64,000 nucleotides of DNA, taken from positions 524,724,861 through 524,788,860 of the forward strand of contig OX336390.1 of NCBI GenBank assembly GCA_946902985.2. Reading direction: 5' to 3'. Origin of the DNA: Meconema thalassinum. Lineage: Eukaryota; Arthropoda; Insecta; Orthoptera; Tettigoniidae. Below the pieces are notes generated by a model that searched no databases, had not been told where the DNA came from, and worked only from the letters and a program-made list of their open reading frames with translations. Below are positions 11,704-23,755 of the stretch, in pieces; positions within the stretch are counted from its first letter, which is position 1; every line of letters starts with the position of its first letter. The position numbers and the translations under genes were made by a program.

Positions 11704-12430
11704 GAGCCCTGAAGGTATAACTTCCGCGGTTGAGGAGAGGAGAGGAGCGGACTGGCGCCATGCGACACAGCGCGCCACAACACAACAGGTAGCGTAGTAG
11801 CGGCCTGCCTGCCTGCCCGCTGTTGATTCATAAAGGAATTTCTTCCCAAAACATTCCATTAACCCACAGCTCGGCACAGGCCTGGAGCGGTGCGGCGAGT
11901 GTTTTGTTTCACTCACCCAAGGTTTAAATATTGATGAGACGACCCTCACACATACACAACAAGAATGTGTGGTATCTACAGGACATCACGGTCATCGGCC
12001 ACTTACACGTGGTGTTATTGTGGTGCGGTATCTGTGCGACATAGTAACACCCAAACCATCCACAACACATTTCATCGCCGTGTTCATTAATCACGGGTAC
12101 TTGGGTGTGTGGAATTCTTGCTTTTATTCTGCGTTATTGTGTCGTGTGTACTGCTCGGCTCCAAGCAGCGGCAGCGTGAACCTGAGAGGAATGTGGATCG
12201 CGGACTATGAGAAGTGATGGTGACGAGTGATGAGGTTTCCCGGTCCGTGCGTAGTAACAGATCCAAATACATTGGTCGGTGACTCACTCACTCATTCGCA
12301 ACACCACAGTGGTTTGAGCAACGGCCTATGTTAACAGTTTTGGAATAGAAAGGAATACCAGATATCACAGCGGGCTGTTGACAGGCCCTTCTCTTCTCGC
12401 CTGACCCTTCCCTGGCTCTTCCCCTCGTAT
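11704..12430. other. No recognised feature
   Basis: Somewhat GC-richer DNA with GAGGAGAGGAGAGG and GCCTGCCTGCCTGCCC patches. Open frames of up to 110 codons on both strands show no recognisable domain. Confidence 0.4.
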
Positions 12431-12865
12431 CGTCTCAAAACTCACGAGTCTTAAAACTCACGAGTCTCAAAATTCACGAATTTCAAGATGAAGGTTAATA
12501 AAAGTATGTTCTAACCGGTTTCTGTACCTGGCCCAGTCTCAAAACTCACGAACCAAGTCATAGCCACCTATCAGGTTATAGGTAGCCATGGCCAAGCCAG
12601 TTCATTGCGAAAAGATCCATTGTTAGAGCCAGCCAGAACTGCTTGCCCTCTTGTAATTGGCACCTCTCTCATCAAGATGTTGTTATTGATTCTTTTAGGG
12701 GCTTTGCGACATCGTGGTCGTGTACTTGGTTGGGCATAGAATTTGTCTGATAACCTGCGTCACTGTGACGTCTGTACAATACAAACGAAATCCCATTCTA
12801 AAACTGGGTGGACAAACATGGGTTGAAGGGCAGTGTGCTCTCCAGAAACGTGAGTTTTGAGACTA
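12431..12865. repeat. Segment bounded by inverted GTCTCAAAACTCACG
   Basis: GTCTCAAAACTCACG occurs at about 12431 and its inverted complement CGTGAGTTTTGAGAC at about 12850-12864. At the left end the 16-bp motif is tandemly repeated about three times, and it occurs once more near 12536. This could be a small DNA transposon with terminal repeats or a chance decay product. The inside (12677-12780) resembles the S1 tail module in diverged form. Confidence 0.4.
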
Positions 12866-13039
12866 TTATTATAATGTTCATTCAGCTACTAGTTTCTTTT
12901 CGACCCGAGCAGTACTTGATTATATACTGGTAATTTGATCTAGGATAAAAAAGAAAACTAGGCAGCCAAGGATTTCAACTAGTTACCATTCCGGCATTAG
13001 TCTGGACATTTCTTTTTCTATGTGAATTAGAATCAAGCA

Positions 13040-13620
13040 ACAGCTTTATTTCTTTTTCTCTTCCTTTGCCTGGAGTTTCCTCTGTTACCATTATTCCTTC
13101 ATGCGTTCAGTGGCGTGTTTCCTTTGATCTTCTGTCCAAGTTCGTCCACTTCTCTTAGGTCTTCCTTCATCTTGAAACCCCTCCAGACTTTTCACATTAC
13201 TCTTCAATTCGCTTCTTTCTAGCATCTGAGACTTATCTAAATCTTTCCTAACTTTCTTAGTCCTTTCCAGGACTTCTAGCTTTTCGAGGCTATAGCTCAT
13301 CGAGAGGCATTAACTGGCAAAGAGACGTTCCGTTTTTACGACAGTGTTACAATGCCTTATTTTGGTATTCCAGGAAATGCACTTCTTGTTGTAGATATTT
13401 TTCGTTAATCCATATGCTCTTTCCATTTTTAGAATTTGATCTCCAACAGCTGCTTTTTCTAACCCATTCTTCTGTATAGTCTCTCCCAGGTACTTGGAAC
13501 ATGTTGACCCTTTCAATCCGTCCTCAATCCGTCCTATGTCCGTGTCAAGGAATTTTGGTCCATGCTTGTCATTTGCCATAAATTTTGTCTTTTCAACTGA
13601 AATGCTTAGTCCTCGATATA
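13040..13620 (-). pseudogene. Non-LTR retrotransposon, C-terminal fragment
   Basis: On the minus strand two adjacent open segments (13579-13310 and 13300-13091) read like the distal part of a non-LTR reverse-transcriptase polyprotein. The sequence KYLGETIQKNGLE, then LTKNIYNKKCISWN and HYNTV-like RHCNTVVKTE, is the typical stretch after the reverse-transcriptase domain. GRPKRSGRTWTEDQRKHA further on resembles the basic tail of the same families. The catalytic palm motifs are absent, so only the 3' end is present. The join between the two segments is interrupted, so it is dead. The exact clade is not determined. Confidence 0.6.
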
Positions 13621-13635
13621 TTATTATTATTCCAG

Positions 13636-13700
13636 TGAGCCAGCCCCGTGGTGTTGGGGTAGCTCACCCAGAGACCCCGGGTTCGAATCATGGGATGGTT
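13636..13700 (+). mobile_element. SINE S3, head fragment
   Basis: CAGCCCCGTGGTGTTGGGG with a following ACCCCGGGTTCGAATC matches the first ~65 bases of S3. The rest of the element is missing. Confidence 0.7.
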
Positions 13701-13794
13701 CTTAACTCAAGGCACCTCCTTTCCAATCCCTACTTGAATAATTAATACACACACACTACTATAGATACCACAACAACCCAGGTTGACATCTTCC

Positions 13795-13796
<2 letters not shown>

Positions 13797-13825
<29 letters not shown>
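13797..13825. repeat. TTTC microsatellite
   Basis: About seven TTTC units. A diverged S1-tail-like stretch follows (13836-13890: ACCAAGTACAGCATAGGG, ATATGACCACGATGTCC). Confidence 0.85.
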
Positions 13826-13890
13826 ATACAGTATATACTAACCAAGTACAGCATAGGGTTCTATATGACCACGATGTCCAAGTCCCTTAA

Positions 13891-15828
13891 AAGAGGAAAT
13901 GGAAGGTGAGAGTAGGAAAATCACACCATTGATGAAGGTGCATCGTAGGCATTTACTTCAATCAGAGAAGTCTACTGTAAATGAACAAGCTAATTCTTTA
14001 TGATGAAACGTGTGTCACCTAAACACTTCTCACCCAGAGGGGCGATTTGAATAGCTAAATGAAGGTGATTGCTCTCCGTTGAGCAGAGTTAGATTACTAT
14101 CTTCTTTGACTCCGGAGTTCATGGAATATCAAATTAAGTTTCAAAGTGGCCTCTTGCCTAATGCCATTTATTCAAAGGCGCCGATATACCGTTGTTATAT
14201 TCCTTATTAATTTCAATTCTAAACAGGATAATGCGAATAACAATAGTCCCCCGTCCCCCACCAAAAAAAATCGGTATTGTACACTTGGGCCTGACGACAT
14301 TGGGTACCATAAAAATAAATTTGGAAAATAAATTACGGATATATTTCCCTCACATGTGATGACTGATAAAATGAAGTAATGGTAATGATGGAATATGACA
14401 GAGCCATAGCTGTTGTCTAGATGAGAGGATATTGACACACACTAGGAGGCAGTGTGGCCAAATGTCAAAGACAATGATGAGGGTGAAATACTACCCAACC
14501 TTTCCCTTGTGCAGAGGCAACTAGGGAATTCACAGACAAACAGTTCCAGGCGAGAGATTTCCCCAAGTGTAGTCTTCAACGAACGAATGTGTGAGAGAGA
14601 AAGATGCAAGTTACGCCTGTTTTTCATTATCTCACGTGTGGAGGATGGTACTGTATATTATGAAAATTGAAGGACAAGTCTTATAAATTTCGGGAAGAAT
14701 TATGGTAACGTAAAATACCCTAAGATTTCATTTTTATGATAATGACCTATGCATAACAAGCGTGACAATATCCCACCGCGACACCTACAACTACAGTCCA
14801 GCCGCTGATTGTCCGACTCTGACGTTTGGCGATGGTGGGAGAAGAGGGGTAAGGAGAACAATATAGCCAACTTAAAGCAGTGAGAGGCTGTTAATGGAAC
14901 CTTGAAACTTGCCATCATTGTGATTCTTCTCTAGCGTCTTCACTATGTAACACCCCATTTGCAATGTTATGCATTATTTCGTTATTCCGACATTTTGTGG
15001 TTACAAAACCTAAATTCTGAATTGCATTGGAATTCCCCTATGTTGGCGAAGTCACTCACTACCATCAAGAATGTTGTCACCTGTACCAATCAGCGGTTTT
15101 CCCGGTAAGCCGGTCTTTAAATTTAGCTCGATGTTGCCAAGTCTCTCTTCTGTAGTCCAGTTGCTCTGTTTGTTAGTGCAGGTTTGTTGTTTTATTGTCC
15201 TGTGTGTGCACAAATACCGGTTAACTGTGTGTAAGTATATTACTTTTGTAATTTGGTCAGCTGCTCGTCAGAATTCATTTAAAAACTTGAGAAATATTTA
15301 ATGTAATCCACGTTGTTTCGCGGTACAGAACCGGCAACGCTGTCTCCCATTCTCATGAGAAATGTCAGAGCCGGACACGCGGCGGCTGGACTGTATATTA
15401 CTGGTGTCTTGCTGTCACGTGATCGGTGAATCCCCCTGAACTACTGAAACCCAAGATAACGCTATGCAAATTAACCAGCGATTGATTCCCAGATTACATG
15501 CCAGCATTAAGATAAGCGTAAATCAAACATCAACATAAGCAGTCAAGACAGGGAGAAGTAATTGCCAAAGAAGTCAGGAAAATGTATCCGCGCGCTCTAT
15601 TGTCTAGTTGAGCCTGCTTGTATAAAGGGTCCGTCGAAGAAGCCATCGCAATTTCTTTTCACCGGTCATAGGAAGAGGTCACGCCCCACAGGACCCTTAA
15701 GTGCGCACTATTTTCATACACAGTTTGTTTGCCATAACTCGTATGTGGAGACTATGTCACTCCGGGCCCTGAAGTGAGCGCGTTTGTAAGCATCAGGCGA
15801 AGGAAGAATTATTAGAAAGTGGCCATGA
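13891..15828. other. Long stretch with no recognised feature
   Basis: Several short open frames occur on both strands (up to 88 codons) but none carries a recognisable domain. The segment 15060-15240 is pyrimidine-rich and ends in GTGTGTAAGTATAT, which resembles a splice donor or retroelement leader. That is too weak to call an exon. Confidence 0.4.
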
Positions 15829-15840
15829 TGCTATAGCACA

Positions 15841-16264
15841 GTTATTTATTTATCGTATGGCTTTTAGTGCCGGGAGTGTCCGAGGATATGTTCTGCTCGC
15901 CATAGGCTGTAGCTGCTTCTAGCGAACACCCATAGGGTGAGCTACAAGTTCCGTTCAATTTCAGGTAGTTCCAACTTTCGTTACCAGATGTCACTGAAAC
16001 CTAGTGGTGAACGTTGGAACTTCGATAGAGCGTTCCAACGAAATCTAACCTAGAAATTTAGCTTCGCACAAGTTTAGTCTATGCGAGGATCTTTTACATG
16101 CCATAAATCTATGACATGGGACCGCCGGCTTTACGTCCCCTCCGAAGGAAGGCATACTGCAGGATTTTAACGCTCTTAAGAAATCCGACGACTTCGGCCG
16201 GGTTTGAACCCGCTATCTTGGGCATAGAAGTTCAGCATGCTACCAACTACGCCACCGAAGCCGC
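15841..16264 (-). mobile_element. tRNA-derived SINE, family S1b, with target-site duplication
   Basis: On the minus strand the head is the S1 head (GCGGCTTCGGTGGCGTAGTT, B box GGGTTCAAACCC at about 16200). The tail differs from S1: it reads, on the plus strand, TTATTTATTTATCGTATGGC followed by TTTTAGTGCCGGGAGTGTCC. An exact 12-bp direct repeat TGCTATAGCACA at 15829-15840 and 16265-16276 is its target-site duplication. Confidence 0.9.
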
Positions 16265-16654
16265 TGCTATAGCACAAGTTGGTGCTTATAATATTTCACC
16301 AAGTGGGCCTGGAACTATTATTGATCGAATGTTAAATAGATAAAGACAGCTATACGTGAACTTACGCAAAGTAGGGCCAATATCCATTGTATACGAAAAT
16401 GCTTAAAAGTGTTTAATAGACAGTTTTTTTTGGGCGTAAAGGACACATGGTAGATTAACTTGCCTAGAGAGTGTGTAAAATCTCTGGAATAAATTTTCTG
16501 TTATAATCCGTCTGTGCGTACAGTCACGAGATGAGTCCCGATCGACGCATAATTTTACGTGGACGGATTTCGCGAGTAATTAGGTCAAGTGTTACAATTG
16601 AGTGTCCGTGTATTCGAAATTGAATAAATAATTAATATAAATTTTGTAAGTTGA

Positions 16655-19600
16655 GTGGAGATACCCTCAACTCCGCCATTGCCCGGTCCCAAGTCCGGGA
16701 TGAGAAAGGAGGAGGGTACGATGGCAGGCTCAACAACAAGCCGGTCGGTAAAACAAATTATGTTATATCTCAATGCACTGGCCAGAATAAATATTATGGA
16801 TGAAACTGCTAGGGCGTTCCCCGCTGTAGGCGACGCGCATCATCATCGCCCGAATGGTGTGAGAAATGAGCAAGGGCTCCCCAATCAAGGACGGTTTTGG
16901 CTAAAGAAGCGAGTCCAACAAGTCAGAACGGCAACCACTAACATTGGTACTCTTACGAGTCGAAGCCGAGAACTTGCAGATACATTGAAGAATCGACACG
17001 TAGATATTGCCTGCATCCAGGAAACCAAATGGTCTGCCTCAAAATCCAAGGATATTGGTGAAGGATACAAGTTATTCTACCACGGAAAGATATCAGGCAG
17101 GAATGGTGTAGCTATAGCTGTGAGTACAAAGTTCAGAGATCATGTCTCTGAAGTAAACCGTTTTTCTGACCGATTGATGACTATTAAGATCGACACTGGT
17201 ACGAAAACCTTACGTGTGGTTTCATGCTATGCTCCACAAACTGGGTGCACGGATGATGAGAAGGATGAGTTTTGGAACAACCTCGAAGCTTACCTATAGT
17301 TTGTTGAAGAAGAACTCCTGTTCATTGGTGGTGACTTAAATGGCCACGTTGGAGGAAATAGAAATGGTTTCGAGAGAGTACATGGTGGACAAGGCTTTGG
17401 AGAACGAAATGAGGATGGAAACAGAATCCTGGAATTTTCTGAGGCCTTAGACTTAGCTGTGACTAACACATTTTACAGAAAGCGACCATCGCACCTCATT
17501 ACCTACAGTAGTGGTGGAAGAAATACGCAGATTGATTATTGGTTGGTACGAAGAGAGATCTGAAGTTTGTCGCTGATGTAAAAGTCATACCATCAGACAT
17601 TATTGCACCCCATCATCATCTGCTTCTCCTCAATTTTAGGATTCGCCTTGATCTCGGCAAAGAAACTCTTAAATCTACATCGGAACGAATTAAATGGTGG
17701 AAATTTAAACAACATCACATCCAGCTGAAAACATCTATAGGTTCTTTACCTATGCCAGAACAAGGTCAACACGTTGATGAAATCTGGACATATTAAGACT
17801 TGTGCTACTAACATCATGGGTAAATCAAAACCTGGACGCAGTTTTATCAATAAAGAGATATGGTGGTGGAATCCTCATGTCCAACATGCCATCACGATGA
17901 AGAAGTTAGCGTATAAGACATGGCTCCAATCGGGACTGGATATTGATAGTCAGCAATATAGAAGATTGAAGTCGGTGGCAAAACAGGAAGTGGCAAAGGC
18001 TAAAGCAGACCATTACAAGAGCATGTACGAAGAGCTCAACACAGCAGAAGGAGGAAATAATATCTACAGACTAGCGAAGAATCGCCATCGTTCCACTCAA
18101 GATGTAGGACATGTTATGATCATTAAGAATGAAAATCAACAACCTCTACGGAAACCTAATGAGATCCTTAACCGATGGAAACAGCACTTCGAAAATATTA
18201 GCAACGAAGAATTTCCGCATCCGCCACTACCAGCTGAGGATCCTGTACTTGGTCCAGTACCAGCCATCACGGTTGCCGAAGTGGAGACCGCTATGAAAAA
18301 AATGAAAAATGGAAAGGCAACTGGACCGGATGATCTTCCATCGGAGGTGTGGAAGATGCTTGGGTCACAAGCAGGTCAGTTTCTAGCAGATCTCTTCAAC
18401 AAGATCATCAATGAAAACGAAGCTCCTCTTACTTGGCTCAGCAGTATAACAATACCAATTTCGAAAGTAAAGGAGATGTGCACAACTGCTCAAATTATCG
18501 ACCGATTCACCTGCTTTGCCACACTATGAAGATATTTGAGCGTATTGTGGATACACGCCTTCGCGACATAATCAAGATTGCCTCAAACCAGTGTGGTTTT
18601 ATGAAAGGTACAGGGACAATCGATGCTATTCACGCCGCTCGGCTTTTGATGGAAAGGCACCTAGAAAAGAGAAAACGACTCCATATAGCCTTCTTGGATC
18701 TTGAAAAGATCTTCGACAGGGTACCTCGTGATCTAATATGGTATGCACTAAGACAGCATGGGGTACCAGAAGCATATGTTCAATGGGTTCAGCTTCTTTA
18801 TCGGAATGTCACCAGCTATGTCCGATGTGCTTCAGGAAACTCCGCAACTTTTCCCATCAGAGTTGGTGTTCATCAGGGGTCATCTTTGTCCGCGCTCCTG
18901 TTCACCATCTGTCTTGACACCATCGCAGCCGAACTACTGCAACCACATCCCTGGACCTTGCTCTATGCTGACGATATCATTGTTGCCTGCAAGTCTCGCC
19001 AAGAATTGTAACAACATGTTCAATGTTGGAAAACTGCACTAGACACCCATGGCCTAGGACTTAATATTGGGAAGACAGAGTATATGGAGTGTGGAGTACC
19101 AAGTGAAGGATCTATTCACATTGATGGCACTGAACTCCGAAAATCATCTGTATTCAAATACTTGGGTACGCTAATCTGTTCAGATGGCCAAACACTCCCA
19201 GATGTCTGAAACAGAGTCAACGCTGCATGGCTGAAATGGCGCCAAGTTACTGGAGTCCTTTTTCACCGGAATGTGCCAATATATCTGAAGTCGAAAATTT
19301 ACAGAATCATCGTTCGACCAGTAGCACTGTACGGACTGAATGCTGGCCAGTAACGAAGAGACATGAACAACAACTACATGCCATGGAGATGAAGATGATT
19401 CACTGGACACAGGAACTTACTAGACTGGACCGCATCAGGAATGACAAATGTTTGAGCTAACTTACATTTGGTGTGGCTCCAATCCCTGAAAAAATGCGGG
19501 AGAGCCGTTTGCGTTGGTATGGCCATGTACTGCGTAGCAATCACTCTTCAGTCGCGAGAACTGCACTTGACATCAGTCCAGAAGGCCGACGACCACGAGG

Positions 19601-19736
19601 GCGACCGAGAAAGCGCTGGCTGGATACTATGCGGGAGGACATGCAACTAGTGAATGCCACAACTAGAGACGCTCAAGATCGATCAGTATGGAAGAAACAG
19701 TGCAGAAAAGTAGACCCTGCAATAAAGCGGGATTAA
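16655..19736 (+). pseudogene. Endonuclease/reverse transcriptase of the RTE-type element, disabled
   Basis: The product would nick genomic DNA and copy its own RNA there (target-primed reverse transcription). The endonuclease spans about 16900-17570 and shows CIQETKW with the catalytic glutamate, CYAPQ, GGDLNGHVG and QIDYWLV. The reverse transcriptase spans about 18300-19000 and shows GKATGPDDLPSE, FLDLEKIFDRVPRDLIW, VGVHQGSSLS and the catalytic LLYADD. The C-terminal region includes LRWYGHVLR and GRRPRGRPRKRWLD. It is broken by an in-frame TAG at 17297-17299, frameshifts near 17550, 17780 and 18480, stops at 19009 and about 19207, and a further frame change before 19473. YADD and the endonuclease residues are still present, so decay is moderate. 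Confidence 0.85.
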
Positions 19737-19754
19737 TGCTAGGAAGATGATGAT
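16670..19754 (+). mobile_element. RTE-type non-LTR retrotransposon, essentially full length
   Basis: A 3.1-kb element encodes an apurinic-type endonuclease followed by reverse transcriptase, and ends in GATGATGAT as many RTE elements do. GAGTGG(A)GATACCCTCA at 16653-16669 and GAGTGGGGCTACCCTCA at 19755-19771 match at 15 of 17 positions. I read this as a target-site duplication that fixes both ends. The length agrees with RTE-type elements (about 3.2 kb, one ORF). The element seems to have landed inside an older tRNA-like SINE (see 19772-19875). Confidence 0.8.
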
Positions 19755-19771
19755 GAGTGGGGCTACCCTCA

Positions 19772-19875
19772 GGAAGATTGAAGCCATCAAGACAAGCCCT
19801 GAAGTCAACATTTGAACCCAGGACCTCCAGCTTCACCACGGCGCAATACCCGGAGGATGGTGTGGCCGTGGTCGC
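19772..19875 (-). mobile_element. tRNA-like SINE fragment at the RTE insertion site
   Basis: On the minus strand the segment contains a B-box-like GTCCTGGGTTCAAAT next to the RTE target-site duplication. It is probably the host SINE interrupted by the RTE-type element. The family is not established. Confidence 0.4.
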
Positions 19876-19879
19876 GTAT

Positions 19880-20435
19880 CCAAATATGGAGGAACATAGT
19901 AGATAAGCACTCTTTCAACTGTTTTAATAAGTGTCAATATCACTACTTGAGATGATTCCATATAAATAATTTAATTTAGAACAGTGTAATAGTTTTGTAG
20001 TTCCTGCGTAGGATGTGCCCAAAGCATTAGTATGTAAGAAAGTGTATCTTATGGCTGTATTTGTTGATGTAACCCCATGCTAGTTGTTCAATTTACTTCG
20101 CAGACAGATGAGCTTGCAGTTAACGTAAATTTGATTTTTGGAATGCGGGTACGACTATCTTGAAATACCTGAGTACGGTTAAGAATCAGGATAATGTTGA
20201 ATTGATTTGATTTAGATGACCAGTAAGGTTATGTGATTTCTTTTTATTAAGAAGATATGGACCATCGACCCTTCTTGGTTGAACGTTCTGTTGTTTCCTT
20301 TGATTACAGCGGCTGAGTGGTTGTGGCAGCTATTAGATTTAGTCACGTTAGACAATCTTACGGTATGGGCTGCGGCAGACATATTAATTCAACCTACAAG
20401 GCTGCTCTATTTGTCCATTACACGAAGATAATCCG

Positions 20436-20436
<1 letters not shown>
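19880..20436. other. No recognised feature
   Basis: AT-rich intergenic DNA without recurring modules. Confidence 0.5.

Positions 20437-20488
<52 letters not shown>
20437..20488. repeat. TTA microsatellite
   Basis: About 17 TTA units, directly upstream of the truncated 5' end of the R1-like element. Confidence 0.9.
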
Positions 20489-20509
20489 GTCCAAGAGTAC
20501 TAATGCGCT

Positions 20510-23500
20510 ATTAGTGAACAATATCAAGAGAGGGACCATCCTGGGTGGTTTGCGAATAATCTTGTAACAGCTGCAATTTGGATACCAGATCTAGGAAAAT
20601 TCTCAGTCGCAGAGCATAGAGGTAAAAACGGTTTTGTCTGGGTACAGATTGAGGGAATCACTATTGTAAGCTGTTATTTTACACCAAATGAATCAGTCCC
20701 AAACTTGCATATGAAACTTGATGGCCTTGAGGATGCATTGCGTGGAATGGAGAAAAGACTAGTGGTCGCTGATGATTTTAATGCTCAAGCGTTGGAATGG
20801 GGCATGCCGCAAATAGACTCCAGAGGAAGACGCATAATGGAAATGACAGCTAGAACAGGTTTAGTGTCAATAACATTGGAAATGTACCAACATTCCGACG
20901 GCCAGGATGTCAGGGAACAATACCGGATGTAACATTCTCAACGGAGAATATCGCGCCTAAGATTACTGGATGGCAAGTTATTGAGGACTATACAGGGAGT
21001 GATCACCAATATATCATCTTTCGTTTACTTCGGGAAGTTCCTCAAGCAAGAAACATACTGCGCATGCCAGCACGGTGGAATATAGCCAGCATCGACAAGG
21101 AAACGTTTCTTGATGTAATACAAAATGGAATGGAGAACATAGCAGAAAAATGTTCTTGCTGTAGAGGAAAAGAAGCATCTGGTGTACGTGTTGAACTCAC
21201 CATGCAGCTAATCCAGCAGGCATGCAATACATCAATGTCCCGAAAGAGACCACGAACTAGCAGGCGCCCAGCGTATTAGTGGACCGAAGAGATTGCAGAA
21301 ATGAGAAGAAGAAACTGTCTGCGACTTCGACGCATGGTCCAGAGGACGAGAGGGAGACATGTGAATACATCAGTCACAGAGGAGTATAAGTCAGCAAATA
21401 AGGAACTCGGCAAAGCAATTAAGAAGAGTAAAGCTGATAAATGGCGGGCTTTGGCTAAGGAAGTGGAAGATGATCCATGGGGTCTGGGTTATAAGATTGT
21501 TATGAAGAAACTTGGCAAATTCTCAAACCCGAGCATGGATTCACAAACCATTAAAAAAAATATTGTGGATACACTATTTCCCGACCATCCAGAGAGGACT
21601 GATTGTGACGATGAAAGTGAACTGAATGATATACCTCTCTTCACAGTAGAAGAACTGAATACAGCTTTTAGCTCCCTTAGAAACAAGAAGGCTCCAGGAC
21701 CATATGATATACTTGCAGAAGTGCTAAAGATAATATCAGAACATTGTCCAGAACTGTTGTTGAATATGTACAAATATTGTCTGCAAGCGGATGTTTTTAA
21801 TGCCCGATGGAAAATGGCTCGATTGGTTTTGATCAGAAAAGGAAAATCTGGTGGTTATAGACCTTTATGTATGTTGGACACAGCTGGAAAAGGTCTAGAG
21901 AAACTTCTGCAGCCAAGAATTCTCTCAGCAGTTCAGATAACAGGGTATTTATCTGTACATCAGCATGGATTTCGGAGAGGACATTCTACTATTGATGCAA
22001 TATGGAAGGTGGTGAACACAGTAGAAAGAGCGCAAACGGGCAATCATCATTCTCGTAAAGTGACACTTCTTGTGACCCTGGATGTAAAGAATGCTTTTAA
22101 TTCGGCAAGTTGGAATGACATATTGGAAGCTCTTGAAGAGACTTTCAAAGTACCACAGTATCTTATGCGCATAATGAGAGACTACTTCAGGGATCGCACT
22201 CTGCTGTATGATGCGGAAGATGGACAAAGGGCAAAACGACTAACGGCCGGAGCAGCGCAGGGATCGATCCTTGGTCCAGATCTCTGGAACATCATGTATG
22301 ATGGCTTGTTACGTCTGGAGATGCCGGAGGATACGAATCTAGTGGGCTACGCCGATGATGTGGCTGCCTTGATAGTGGACAGCAATGTTGAGATGCCTCA
22401 AATCAAATTGAACCAGGTGATGCGGCGCATAAAAAACTGGATGACGAGTCACAGACTAACACTAGCAGAACATAAAACGGAGATAGTTCTTTTGACGAGG
22501 AAAAGGATTGAGACTCTTGTACAAATGACTGTTGTAGATACAGTGATTGAAACATCTACGAGTACAAAATATTTAGGAGTGACACTTGACTCCAAGCTCA
22601 CATTCTGTAACCATATTCAGAGAGCGACAGATAAGGCAGTAAAATACATGTCAGCACTTAGTAGGCTGATGGGCAATATTAACGGCCCAAAATCAAGTAA
22701 AAGACGCCTCCTCATGACGACGGTTCAGTCAGTGCTCCTGTATGGCTCTGAAGTTTGGTCCGAATCCTTGAGATTTGCATCATATCGGAGAAGGATAGCT
22801 GCCGTACAACGGACAGCAGCTTTACGTATTGCATGTGCAGACCACACGGTTTCTGAACCTGCAATCCTCACGGTGGCAGCAATAGCCCAATAGATCTACT
22901 TGCATTCGAGCGACAAGAAATCTGGCTTACCCAAGGAGAGCTGGGAAAGAAATGTGCAAAGAAGCGTGCCTTTAATCAACGGATGAGGCGATGGCAACTC
23001 AGATGGGAAAGTGACCCTCGTGGTAAATGGACCAAGCGACTGATACCACGCCTGGATACCTGGGTCGAAAGAGTCCATGGTGAAGTCAATTATTACCTCA
23101 CACAACTTCTAACAGGACACGGATATTTCCGGAAAATCCTGCATATAGTAGGCGGAGCGATTGGTGCAACATGCATATATTGTGACAACATTGATGATGT
23201 AGGCCTACTTCACACCTTCTTCGTGTGCGGCCATTGGATGATGAAGAGAGATTATGTGGAAATCTGAATTGGGAGAACTGACACCAGATAATATTATTTC
23301 TGTGATGTTACGGAACCAGCAATCATGAGATCATGTAGCAGTGTATGTCGAGGATGTCCTTCGCCAGAAAAAGCGGGATCTGGAAGCGTACGAACGTCCT
23401 TAAGAAGAAATGAAGAAAGAAGAAGTCTGAAAGGCTAAGCAAGCACGACATCACCCTGAAGTAACGCGAGAGCGGTTCCGGGGTGATGAACGCATCGTGG

Positions 23501-23606
23501 GAAAAGGGTTGTGGTTTTAGTGGGTAAGAATCCCACACTACTGTGGAGTGCGGACCCTTCACGAGTGTCTTTTGAAGATTTTCCATAGTCCCTCGTAAAA
23601 AAAAAC
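20510..23606 (+). mobile_element. R1-like non-LTR retrotransposon, 5'-truncated
   Basis: Contains the endonuclease, reverse transcriptase and C-terminal zinc-knuckle region, then a 3' untranslated region ending CCTCGTAAAAAAAAA at 23597-23606. ORF1 and the start of the endonuclease are missing, which is normal for incomplete target-primed integration. It is followed at once by an S5 SINE fragment. It is less decayed than the RTE-type element upstream, with a 530-codon uninterrupted reverse-transcriptase frame. Confidence 0.8.
20545..23267 (+). pseudogene. R1-like endonuclease/reverse transcriptase, disabled
   Basis: The endonuclease part (about 20545-21050) shows TAAIWIPDLGKFSV, FTPNE, a DFNA motif, DSRGRRIMEM and TGSDHQYIIF with the catalytic SDH. 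The reverse transcriptase lies in the open frame 21301-22893 (530 codons) with KAPGPYDILAEVLK, GYRPLCMLDTAGKGLEKL, LDVKNAFNSASW, AAQGSILGPDLWN and the catalytic GYADDVAAL. The C-terminus (about 22890-23267) is in another frame and has CIYCDN...HTFFVC, an R1-type zinc knuckle. Breaks: a frameshift in the endonuclease between about 20890 and 21050, a TAG at 21277-21279 replacing the first W of a YWW motif, and a frameshift near 22886. The start at 21301 is only the first ATG after the stop. The R1/LOA neighbourhood is my best clade guess. Confidence 0.8.
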
Positions 23607-23755
23607 GCTAACTCTTGCTCGCTGGCATCGGGAGAGCGTGGGTTCGAATCCCGTAATGAGAAAAGATTTCGTGGTTTCCTTTCTCGCCACCAGATTCCTT
23701 TCAACTGGTCCGTGGCCGATTCCTTCCAAAATCCCATCCCTGATCCTTCCTTAAT
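23607..23755 (+). mobile_element. SINE S5, 3' portion
   Basis: Contains ATCGGGAGAGCGTGGGTTCG (B box) and the S5 body TTTCAACTGGTCCGTGGCCG and CCTTCCAAAATCCCATCC. The A-box end is missing or replaced by the R1-like element. Confidence 0.7.

Noticed and set aside
15180..15260. Exon with splice donor GTGTGTAAGTAT
   Set aside because: A single donor-like match in a T-rich region with no coding support.
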